IMG/VR virus record: IMGVR_UViG_3300032224_001944
Coordinates: 1-20,824 of that record
Origin: a virus
DNA length: 20,824 nt
Strand: one strand, 5' to 3'
The notes under the pieces were generated by a model. It saw only the letters and a list, made by a program, of their open reading frames with translations, had not been told where the DNA came from and searched no databases. The position numbers and the translations under genes are program-made. This document shows positions 7,605 to 13,325 of this stretch, piece by piece; within the stretch, counting starts at the first letter, position 1, and each line of letters opens with the position of its first letter.

Positions 7605-8026
7605 TACAGACGACCTCTCAAATCAGTTGAACTCCAAGTATGCTTGCGTTCATTATAGATAAGTTTAATGCCACGCTTTTCACAAATATCTTGGCCTGTG
7701 GTATATATATCTTTATATTCCTCACCAACAAATCTAACATCAATCGGTTGTGTTGCCAAAAGATTAATTAGATCAGATTCAGTTTCATAAGGAATTACTT
7801 CATTGATATATTTACATCCGCTAAGTTGTACATATCTTTCATATACAGATTGAACCGGCTTTTGTTTTGCCTTCACACGTTCAATTGTAGGATCAACGTG
7901 TAATCCTACAATCAAATAATCACAATACTCTTTGCATTCACGAAGCATTGCAATATGGCCCGGATGAAGAAGGTCAAAAGCACTACAGGTAAAACCAATA
8001 ATGTAACCTTTATCACGTTCAAGCAT
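7604..8026 (-). CDS. HIGH-type nucleotidyltransferase (HldE C-terminal/TagD-like)
   Basis: Cytidylyltransferase-like protein of 140 residues. The nucleotide-binding HxGH is HPGH at residues 21-24 within AFDLLHPGHIAML, and the C-terminal SSTDLRGRL (132-140) matches the SST-x-hxxRI signature of HldE-C, TagD and similar enzymes. In this operon it is expected to activate heptose 1-phosphate to an NDP-heptose. The nucleotide (ATP, CTP or other) cannot be decided. It is first in the heptose-specific set, one base after the speD stop codon, and its stop overlaps gmhA. Alternatives are glycerol-3-phosphate or ethanolamine-phosphate cytidylyltransferase. Confidence 0.8.
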   Translation of the reverse strand: MLERDKGYIIGFTCSAFDLLHPGHIAMLRECKEYCDYLIVGLHVDPTIERVKAKQKPVQSVYERYVQLSGCKYINEVIPYETESDLINLLATQPIDVRFVGEEYKDIYTTGQDICEKRGIKLIYNERKHTWSSTDLRGRL

Positions 8027-8027
8027 G

Positions 8028-8393
8028 TTAGGCCTGTCGAGTTAGGAAGTTAGGACGAATGCTCTTTGCACCAAAGTACTTGGCAACAAGACCAATGACA
8101 ATCTGTTGATCATATGGCTTGCAAGAGAATACATCAAGGTATACAGCATTACCACCAGCAAGATCATCTGGTACAAAGTGGCCAGAAATGTTTGAGGTTT
8201 CAATAAGCTGAACAAGTGAATAACCAGCTTTGTTGCCGCTACCGAAGCTAACAATCTGAGGTTCACCATATGCAACCATGTCAATATCATTGACGAGCTG
8301 CTTTGTAAAATTATAGATAGTGTCATAGTCATTGATTGCATGTGCGTCACAATCAGCGCAGTCAAGAATTAGATGATAACCCCAGTATGCCAT
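8028..8393 (-). CDS. speD: S-adenosylmethionine decarboxylase-like protein
   Basis: A 121-residue AdoMet decarboxylase homologue, the pyruvoyl enzyme that supplies aminopropyl groups for spermidine. The start is ATG 8393 with TAAGGAG about 10 bases upstream; the TTG 13 codons earlier is not needed. Aligned by eye with the class 1 motif ESHISIH, the sequence reads TSNISGH. The pyruvoyl-forming Ser67, His72 and the later Cys91 (DVFSC) are kept, but the residue before the cleaved bond is Thr66 instead of Glu. The loop between His and Cys is 4 residues longer. It follows the preceding stop codon by one base. A divergent or inactive homologue is possible. Confidence 0.75.
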   Translation of the reverse strand: MAYWGYHLILDCADCDAHAINDYDTIYNFTKQLVNDIDMVAYGEPQIVSFGSGNKAGYSLVQLIETSNISGHFVPDDLAGGNAVYLDVFSCKPYDQQIVIGLVAKYFGAKSIRPNFLTRQA

Positions 8394-8394
8394 T

Positions 8395-8679
8395 TCATTC
8401 AGTCTCCTTAGTAAGTTTGTTAATTTGTGCAAGTTTATTGTCTTCTAACCATCCAACAAGATAATCATTATCTTCATTGAATAGTTTTATATATTCTTCT
8501 TTGGTGATTTCTCTTTTTGAAAATTCTATTTCACCAAGATGATGCTGACTCATTTCTTTTGCATCATCATTATATAGTATATAATCAGATGCTACAAAAT
8601 CATAAGAATCATCTGGTATCTCAACAACATAACGATGACGAAACTGAGACAACGTCTCCACCATAACCAATTTAGTCAT
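8395..8679 (-). CDS. conserved small phage protein, acidic
   Basis: A 94-residue hypothetical protein starting MTKLVMVETLSQFRHRYVVE. I know this type of opening from uncharacterised T4-like cyanophage proteins. The rest is acidic and has no membrane segment: HHLGEIEFSKREITKEEYIKLF, then DYLVGWLEDNKL. The start is ATG 8679, one base after the stop of the next gene upstream, with AGGCGG in range; an earlier in-frame start would lie inside that gene. Function unknown. Confidence 0.65.
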   Translation of the reverse strand: MTKLVMVETLSQFRHRYVVEIPDDSYDFVASDYILYNDDAKEMSQHHLGEIEFSKREITKEEYIKLFNEDNDYLVGWLEDNKLAQINKLTKETE

Positions 8680-8680
8680 G

Positions 8681-8965
8681 TTAGCCGCCTGCAAGTTCTT
8701 GAACGTAGATTACATTTGCAACACGGAATGAGCGCCAACCTTGGGCCTCAAGATCCCATACAGCAATAATGTCTTCGTTTTCTTTCTTCTTGTGCTGCTC
8801 ATCCATGTAAACAGGATCCATTGGAACAGGAATATTACTTGGGTCCAATGTACAACGCATCCTACGTTGTTCACCATTTACTTTAGTAAAATGAACCTCA
8901 CAGATGTGCTGCTTGAGATCATTAATAAGTGGCTGTCTTTCATACGGAATAATCTTCTGTGTCAT
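8681..8965 (-). CDS. WYL_2/DUF2693-type SH3-like small protein
   Basis: A 94-residue protein matching the pattern of the DUF2693 (WYL_2, Sm-like SH3 beta-barrel) family found in T4-like phages. An ICEVHFTKVNGEQRRMRCTL segment is followed by a basic linker and DIIAVWDLEAQGWRSFRVANVI, the hallmark VWD..xxGWRSFR motif. It probably binds nucleic acid or protein, but its function is not established. It begins 8 bases after the glutaredoxin stop and ends one base before the next ATG. Confidence 0.75.
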   Translation of the reverse strand: MTQKIIPYERQPLINDLKQHICEVHFTKVNGEQRRMRCTLDPSNIPVPMDPVYMDEQHKKKENEDIIAVWDLEAQGWRSFRVANVIYVQELAGG

Positions 8966-8973
8966 CTTATCAC

Positions 8974-9240
8974 CTATTCATTAAGAAGTTTTTGAGTATT
9001 GTTGAACTGCTCATCAAGTTTAGCCTGTAACATATTATAACCACCAATGTGGAATCCGTCAACTACAACGACAGGAAAAGTTTTAGCTTCTGGGAAGGTT
9101 TCTAGAAGTTGCTCGCGAGAGAAGTCCACGTTCAACATCTTCTCTTCAAATGGAATGCTTGCGTTCCGCAGTACATTCTTTGCCTTAACACAATAAGGAC
9201 AGTCTGGCTTTGACCAGATAACTACATGACCAAAATTCAT
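8974..9240 (-). CDS. grx: glutaredoxin
   Basis: Thioredoxin-fold glutaredoxin of 88 residues. The redox centre CPYC is at residues 14-17 (WSKPDCPYCVKAKNVL), followed by the cis-Pro region FPVVVVDGFHIGGYNML, which includes the glutathione-binding GGY. In T4-like phages such proteins serve as electron donors for the phage class Ia ribonucleotide reductase, and this window also has nrdA and nrdB. Start ATG 9240 overlaps the stop of a 36-residue ORF (ATGA), suggesting coupled translation. Confidence 0.88.
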   Translation of the reverse strand: MNFGHVVIWSKPDCPYCVKAKNVLRNASIPFEEKMLNVDFSREQLLETFPEAKTFPVVVVDGFHIGGYNMLQAKLDEQFNNTQKLLNE

Positions 9241-9347
9241 AGACGTTCACTCCAATAAGCAATAATATCTTCTTTATTGGAAGGATCATAACCATTGATA
9301 TACATATCGAACATTACTTCCAATTCAAGATCACTGTGTAGATTCAT
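9237..9347 (-). CDS. 36-residue small protein upstream of glutaredoxin
   Basis: Short ORF, MNLHSDLELEVMFDMYINGY then DPSNKEDIIAYWSERL. The ATG at 9347 follows AAAAGGTG with normal spacing, and the TGA overlaps the grx ATG as ATGA. The sequence is acidic and compatible with two helices; no domain is recognisable. The start signal and coupling suggest it is expressed, either as a micro-protein or as a leader coupling grx translation. Confidence 0.6.
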   Translation of the reverse strand: MNLHSDLELEVMFDMYINGYDPSNKEDIIAYWSERL

Positions 9348-9364
9348 TTCACACCTTTTATATA

Positions 9365-10573
9365 TCAGAGACTAAGAGACTTATCTTTTAGGGATTGTTC
9401 ATAACGATTCATTTTATCTAGGTAACCACGGTTACGTAGTTCTTTAAAGACAAGATTTTCAAATGAGAATTCACCACCTTTTTGAATAGCGGCACCTCTC
9501 ATATTTCTAATCTTTGCCTTAATATCACGAATGGAATCTATATCCATTTTATCTTTAATTGCCTGATCAATCATACGCTTATAGAAAAGAACTTTTCTTT
9601 TGAGACCTGGATCGTCTTTAAAGTTATAGCTTCCCTTATTCGGGAATTGTATCCATCTATCACGGGAGAGGGAATACACTCCCTGGTTTGCTGGATATCT
9701 GTCCACGTTGTCTTGTGCATAGGGCTCAAGGGAGTAGCCAAGTATGTTGATGTTGTGCGTAAGGGTCCATAGAACTTTCTTGTCCTGGAAATATTCATCA
9801 ATAAGTTCCCTTGGTGTTCCTGGGGCAAATGCATACCGATCCATAACAATGTGAACATCAATATCAGACTTTGCTGTGTAATTATAATTGGCATTTCCAC
9901 CAGTCATAATGATATCAAGAATATAGTTTCTTGGAATCTTAGCAAAGTCTGACCAGGCATATCCAAAATCCAGTAGTTTTTCTCTTACTTCTGGCTTAAG
10001 CTTAAACCCGTTCCAAAGTTTTGTATTTAGTTCATTATGGTATTCTAAACTAATTTTTGTCTCTTGTAAATCAAATTGTTCACGAAGTTTCTTTCCTAGT
10101 GTGGAAAGTAATCTTCTGTCTTTCTCATCTTCGTATGGAGTTAAATCCAAATCATGAGGAATTGAATTAAGATGTTCTTTGGAAACTTGCTTAATATAAG
10201 GATCTAAATGATCACAGTATTGGATCCAATTCAGACCTTCCTTTTCTACTGCTTGCTTTTCCATATGGTTTGCAACTTTATGGGCATGTTGATAATCCAA
10301 ACCAAAAAGATCCAATACTGCTTTTTCAGAAACTTCATGTATACGGATAAACTTGGAAATATCCTTGCCTTTAAATCTGCAGTTTAAATGGCGGTCAATA
10401 TAGACTTTCTTTCCGTCATCCGAGTAACCACCAAGATATGGAATATCATATTTCTTAATAATTGGAGTAGAAGATGCTTTAGCCACTCTTGCAATAAATC
10501 TAGGATCCATCATGATCTCCTTGATTTGCGCAGAAGGTTTGGCTGATGTTTTTCTATGGGAAATATGTGGCAT
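9365..10573 (-). CDS. two-domain protein: HExxE-type N-domain plus nucleotidyltransferase-like C-domain
   Basis: A 402-residue protein. The N-terminal part (residues 42-112) has IPYLGGYSDDGKKVYIDRHL, then IRIHEVSEKAVLDL with H79, E80 and E83, and AHKVANHMEKQAVE. This resembles a conserved bacterial and phage domain with a possible metal site of the HExxE type. The C-terminal part has IIMTGGNANYNYTAKSDIDVHIVMD (about 222-246), which matches the GG(x)nS-DxDhh signature of Pol-beta-type nucleotidyltransferases with D237 and D239. There is no signal peptide or membrane segment. A late-type promoter box lies 28 bases upstream (10601-10608). The domain pairing is unfamiliar; both functional calls are inferred from motifs. 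Confidence 0.6.
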   Translation of the reverse strand: MPHISHRKTSAKPSAQIKEIMMDPRFIARVAKASSTPIIKKYDIPYLGGYSDDGKKVYIDRHLNCRFKGKDISKFIRIHEVSEKAVLDLFGLDYQHAHKVANHMEKQAVEKEGLNWIQYCDHLDPYIKQVSKEHLNSIPHDLDLTPYEDEKDRRLLSTLGKKLREQFDLQETKISLEYHNELNTKLWNGFKLKPEVREKLLDFGYAWSDFAKIPRNYILDIIMTGGNANYNYTAKSDIDVHIVMDRYAFAPGTPRELIDEYFQDKKVLWTLTHNINILGYSLEPYAQDNVDRYPANQGVYSLSRDRWIQFPNKGSYNFKDDPGLKRKVLFYKRMIDQAIKDKMDIDSIRDIKAKIRNMRGAAIQKGGEFSFENLVFKELRNRGYLDKMNRYEQSLKDKSLSL

Positions 10574-11240
10574 TATAAGCTCTCGTTAAATCTTCAAGAG
10601 TATTTATATCCGAATCACGAGTACATAATTCTTTGTACATGTTAATATCTTTAGACCACTTATTACCAGTCCACCATTCAAACCCAGAATATTTAGATTT
10701 GAATATACTACCTTTTTCATATCCTTGACCGATATAAAGATGATTTAACCCAAGAGTTTTAGCATATCTTATTTCAATATCAATTATACCTTTACCAAGT
10801 TGCATTTTTGGTTTATGATAGTTCCAACAGGTAAATTGACTTTCTAGTCCTTCTTGGTATCTAATAAACTTTGTGAAAGCAACCGGTATGCCTTCATCTT
10901 TTATAACCAACCAAATGGAACGATCTGGATCCGTAAAAATATTAAAATCTTCTTGATAGTTCTTATAATCTTTATATTCTTTGTATATCTTATAAATTGG
11001 ATCCAGATCGTAACTTATAAACTCGTGTGATATAGTATCTGGTAACTTAACTATTGATTTATATTCATCCACATTTAAACGTGTACTTCTACAAGGATAC
11101 CATTCTTTATTATGAATAAGCCATCCGTTCTCGAGTGCCTCAATTTCAGATAAGTTTTCTTGATCAAGAGAAAGCTTGACAAGTTGTAAGTCGTACTTTT
11201 CTTGTGAACCGTAGAAATGGTTGTATTTTATTTTTATCAT
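10554..11240 (-). CDS. arginyl/leucyl-tRNA-protein transferase-like protein (ATE-type GNAT fold)
   Basis: A 228-residue protein with the layout of aminoacyl-tRNA-protein transferases (ATE/Bpt). Near the N-terminus EWYPCRSTRLNVDEYKSIV recalls the Cys-Arg-x-x-R-h-x-h segment. Near residue 110 IWLVIKDEGIPVAFTKF is followed by KMQLGKGIIDIEIRYAKTLG and LNHLYIGQGYEKGSIFKSKY, which parallels the SLG...ILxQI...YLGYWI...KMxYK core of that family. The match is remote and by eye; a generic GNAT acyltransferase is the alternative. Its 3' end overlaps the next gene by 20 bases and contains that gene's putative late promoter. It starts 4 bases after a small membrane-protein gene. Confidence 0.5.
   Translation of the reverse strand: MIKIKYNHFYGSQEKYDLQLVKLSLDQENLSEIEALENGWLIHNKEWYPCRSTRLNVDEYKSIVKLPDTISHEFISYDLDPIYKIYKEYKDYKNYQEDFNIFTDPDRSIWLVIKDEGIPVAFTKFIRYQEGLESQFTCWNYHKPKMQLGKGIIDIEIRYAKTLGLNHLYIGQGYEKGSIFKSKYSGFEWWTGNKWSKDINMYKELCTRDSDINTLEDLTRAYNATYFP
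10601..10608 (-). promoter_or_regulatory. T4-late-type promoter box inside a coding region
   Basis: The exact T4 late promoter -10 motif TATAAATA reads on the minus strand at 10608-10601. It lies within the 3' end of the upstream ATE-like gene, 28 bases before the ATG of the 402-residue protein (10573). This is one of only two exact copies I found in the window, both suitably placed upstream of a start codon. About two or three copies would be expected by chance, so position is the main support. Confidence 0.45.
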
Positions 11241-11243
11241 TTC

Positions 11244-11468
11244 TTACCATGTATTATACACTCCTGCAATGTAGATAGCCGACACCACAGCTTGAATAAC
11301 TAATAAAGACCATTTACGCCATGAAATGGCTACAATTGCCCACCCAAAATTACCAGCCAAACACCAATAGATATTTTCTGGGTATACATTTAATGCATTA
11401 AGTATACAACCGTAAATTAATATTGCGGTTGATAACCATTCTGTCCACCATACCCAATTATATCTCAT
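11244..11468 (-). CDS. small integral membrane protein
   Basis: A 74-residue hydrophobic protein with three likely membrane helices: LSTAILIYGCILNALNVY (about 12-29), IYWCLAGNFGWAIVAISW (33-50) and LLVIQAVVSAIYIAGVY (55-71). It is unusually rich in Trp (nine). Small membrane proteins of this kind are common in T4-like marine phages; a PnuC- or SWEET-like fragment was considered but no signature residues are present. It lies between the secreted TIGR02594-type protein and the ATE-like gene. Function unknown. Confidence 0.6.
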   Translation of the reverse strand: MRYNWVWWTEWLSTAILIYGCILNALNVYPENIYWCLAGNFGWAIVAISWRKWSLLVIQAVVSAIYIAGVYNTW

Positions 11469-11485
11469 TATAAAACTTTCAAAAA

Positions 11486-12289
11486 TTATGCGTAGGTTCT
11501 ATATCCAATAACTTTACTTGCTGGATAAAGACCAACTTGAACTGATTTGTCAGTATTACCGCCAAGTACTTTTACATACTTCACGCCTTCATACCATTCA
11601 TAACCCATAAAAAAACCAACATGACCTGACCAGCCATCATTACCACGGGCTAGAACAACAACGTCACCTTCTTTTGGATCTTTTGTTTTAACACCCCAAG
11701 TAAGGAATGAACGAGCTCTAAGTGAGTCAGTTCCTTCAACATCGGTACGACGAAGAATGGCATTAGCAAATGCTGCACACCATGGAATATTTACAGGATC
11801 AACCGGACCTTGACCTGTTTCAGCAAATAGTTTCTTTAACTCTTGCTTATCTTTCTTAGCATGCTTACCTTCCCACTTCTTTGCTTCAGCAACCACATCC
11901 TTAGTAACTTCAGTTTCTGTGCAAATAAACCAGACACAATGTTTAACAATTTCACGGCGCTTTTGATCACGTGAAAGTGCTACTTTTGTTCTAACTGGTG
12001 GTTCAACATTTTTAGCTAAGATCTGTTCACGAGCTCTTTCTTGAGCCCAGTATTCAGATGAACTTTGTTCATGTGAACTTGAAAAAACCGAATTGTTCTT
12101 AAGAAAAGGATTGTGTTCTGGTGCAACCTTAGCTGCTTGAACCACTTTCTTTTTTCTTTTCTGTACAACTTTCTTCTTTACAGTTTGTTGTATAACTGGT
12201 TTTTCTGTAGAAGTTGGTTTTGCTTCTACGATTGAAGATGCTATTAAAGCACCTACTGCAACCGTGGCTGCTAAAATTACCTTATACAT
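11486..12289 (-). CDS. secreted TIGR02594-type (NlpC/P60-like) peptidoglycan amidase/peptidase
   Basis: A 267-residue exported protein. A Sec signal peptide covers about residues 1-23 (MYKVILAATVAVGALIASSI, cleavage near VEA). It is followed by a Lys-rich, low-complexity linker and a C-terminal TIGR02594-type domain with IPWCAAFANAIL (Cys171, likely nucleophile), ARSFLTWG, EGDVVVLARG, GHVGFFMGY (His223) and VLGGNTDKSVQV. Relatives cleave peptide bonds in peptidoglycan, so lysis or envelope passage is likely. The start is ATG 12289 with AGGAG upstream; it follows the RlpA stop by one base. The disulphide-like pair C118 and C123 in HCVWFICTE is unusual. Confidence 0.78.
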   Translation of the reverse strand: MYKVILAATVAVGALIASSIVEAKPTSTEKPVIQQTVKKKVVQKRKKKVVQAAKVAPEHNPFLKNNSVFSSSHEQSSSEYWAQERAREQILAKNVEPPVRTKVALSRDQKRREIVKHCVWFICTETEVTKDVVAEAKKWEGKHAKKDKQELKKLFAETGQGPVDPVNIPWCAAFANAILRRTDVEGTDSLRARSFLTWGVKTKDPKEGDVVVLARGNDGWSGHVGFFMGYEWYEGVKYVKVLGGNTDKSVQVGLYPASKVIGYRTYA

Positions 12290-12290
12290 T

Positions 12291-12707
12291 TCATTTTCTC
12301 CTGTCAAGAACTTGGATTAGCAATTTGGCTGTTCCACTATGGAAAAACCCTAATGCCTGAGCCCCACCACGTGAGACATCTAGTTCTTTATCCCTAACGA
12401 ATGGTCCACGGTCGTTCACGACAGCATCAATAGTATTACCAGTTTTCACATTCGTTAATCTTAACATCGTACCAAAAGGTAAAGTACGATGGGCTACAGA
12501 GTATTTATTCGGATTGAATATTTCACCTGAGGCAGTTTTCTTACAACATTGATACCAAGTTGCGGTGCCATGGTAACTTTTAGTTATCTTACCGTCGGCA
12601 TCGGCCTTAACAGTAGCACAACCAGAAAGAAACATGACACCGCAAATTAGTACTATATTACCGCTTCTTACCTTTGAGGCGGCGTGCTTTACGCTTTCTT
12701 GAGCCAA
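12291..12707 (-). CDS. rlpA: RlpA-like lipoprotein (double-psi beta-barrel, lytic transglycosylase family)
   Basis: RlpA-family protein; bacterial RlpA is an outer-membrane lipoprotein that cleaves denuded glycan strands at the septum. The lipobox FLSGC (Cys30 from this start) follows a hydrophobic stretch, then HGTATWY, KTASGEIFNP, VAHRTLPFG (His73), VNDRGPF (Asp99) and LDVSRGGAQALGF. The start is uncertain. I use TTG 12707, which has AAGGA 10 bases upstream and gives a signal peptide with a basic n-region. ATG 12635 would leave almost no n-region. A longer reading to 12833 would only translate the tRNA and a different-frame gene. It overlaps the 31-residue basic-protein gene by 50 bases. 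Confidence 0.75.
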   Translation of the reverse strand: MAQESVKHAASKVRSGNIVLICGVMFLSGCATVKADADGKITKSYHGTATWYQCCKKTASGEIFNPNKYSVAHRTLPFGTMLRLTNVKTGNTIDAVVNDRGPFVRDKELDVSRGGAQALGFFHSGTAKLLIQVLDRRK

Positions 12708-12753
12708 TTTTACGACGTCCTTTACGTGGGCGGTTTTTATGAGGATGTGCCAT
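12658..12753 (-). CDS. 31-residue very basic protein
   Basis: Short ORF, MAHPHKNRPRKGRRKIGSRK then RKARRLKGKKR, with 18 of 31 residues Lys or Arg. ATG 12753 has a strong Shine-Dalgarno (AAGGAG about 9 bases upstream), and no acidic residue occurs. It resembles tiny ribosomal proteins or nucleic-acid-binding micro-proteins that I have seen in T4-like marine phages. It lies 22 bases after tRNA(CAT) and overlaps the start of rlpA in another frame. RNA or DNA binding is inferred from charge only. Confidence 0.7.
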   Translation of the reverse strand: MAHPHKNRPRKGRRKIGSRKRKARRLKGKKR

Positions 12754-12775
12754 AATATACTCCTTTGTGGTGAAA

Positions 12776-12850
12776 TGGTGCGCGAGGTAGGACTCGAACC
12801 TACACTCAGACCGTTATGAGCGGCCGGCTTCACCTTTAAGCTACTCGCGC
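12776..12850 (-). tRNA. tRNA with CAT anticodon (Met, or Ile2 if lysidine-modified)
   Basis: A complete cloverleaf on the minus strand. The acceptor GCGCGAG pairs perfectly with CTCGCGC, the D-stem is GCTT/AAGC, the anticodon stem GGCCG/CGGTC holds loop CTCATAA, the T-arm is GTAGG-TTCGAGT-CCTAC, and the discriminator A is followed by an encoded CCA (12776-12778). The anticodon CAT fits elongator Met or a minor Ile tRNA that needs TilS; base identity alone does not decide. The 5' end begins one base after the stop codon of the YkuK-like gene. Confidence 0.92.
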
Positions 12851-12851
12851 T

Positions 12852-13325
12852 TTAGGCTGCAAGGATTTCCTTGAGCCGATCTGCTGCATATGAAGCAGCA
12901 AATGCATCTGGTTTAACCATTGGGACGACATTACAAGTACCACGGATATAACCGATAGCTTGTTGTACAACACAAGATGAACCATGAATCATATCTGGGT
13001 TAATATCTAGATGAACTTCACAATGACGGTCACCGATAACATCGGCCAACTCAAGATACATTTCAGAAGCTCTATAGACTTCATTCATCAATCGGAGCGC
13101 GGGACGATCGTGTCGGTTATCGTAGTCCCTTTCTGTCGAAACTTTACCGAATACTTTACAACCTCGTGAAGAATCCATATGTATAACAATGGCAACAGTA
13201 TAAGAAGCATGCCACAGATCATCACGGCCACGGTATCTTTCCGAGTCTGCACCGATATAGATCGATGTTGTTTCTGAACTGTTTTGGATGTATTCTTTGA
13301 CTTCATCTAAATTAAACTGTTTCAT
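12852..13325 (-). CDS. YkuK/DUF458-type RNase H-fold protein
   Basis: A 157-residue protein matching the YkuK (DUF458) family with a predicted RNase H-like fold. IYIGADSE (D27), VAIVIH, RLMNEVYRASEM (E82), VHLDINPD (D107) and a C-terminal KPDAFAASYAADRL (D139) supply the acidic residues expected for a metal-dependent nuclease. The biochemical activity of this family is poorly known. ATG 13325 overlaps the hydroxylase stop by 14 bases, and its own stop lies one base before the tRNA. Possible roles in RNA processing near the tRNA are speculative. Confidence 0.75.
   Translation of the reverse strand: MKQFNLDEVKEYIQNSSETTSIYIGADSERYRGRDDLWHASYTVAIVIHMDSSRGCKVFGKVSTERDYDNRHDRPALRLMNEVYRASEMYLELADVIGDRHCEVHLDINPDMIHGSSCVVQQAIGYIRGTCNVVPMVKPDAFAASYAADRLKEILAA

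Noticed and set aside
12708-12833. N-terminal extension of rlpA upstream of 12707
   Set aside because: The extra residues translate tRNA(CAT) and the basic-protein gene in another frame; a lipoprotein signal must start close to the lipobox.
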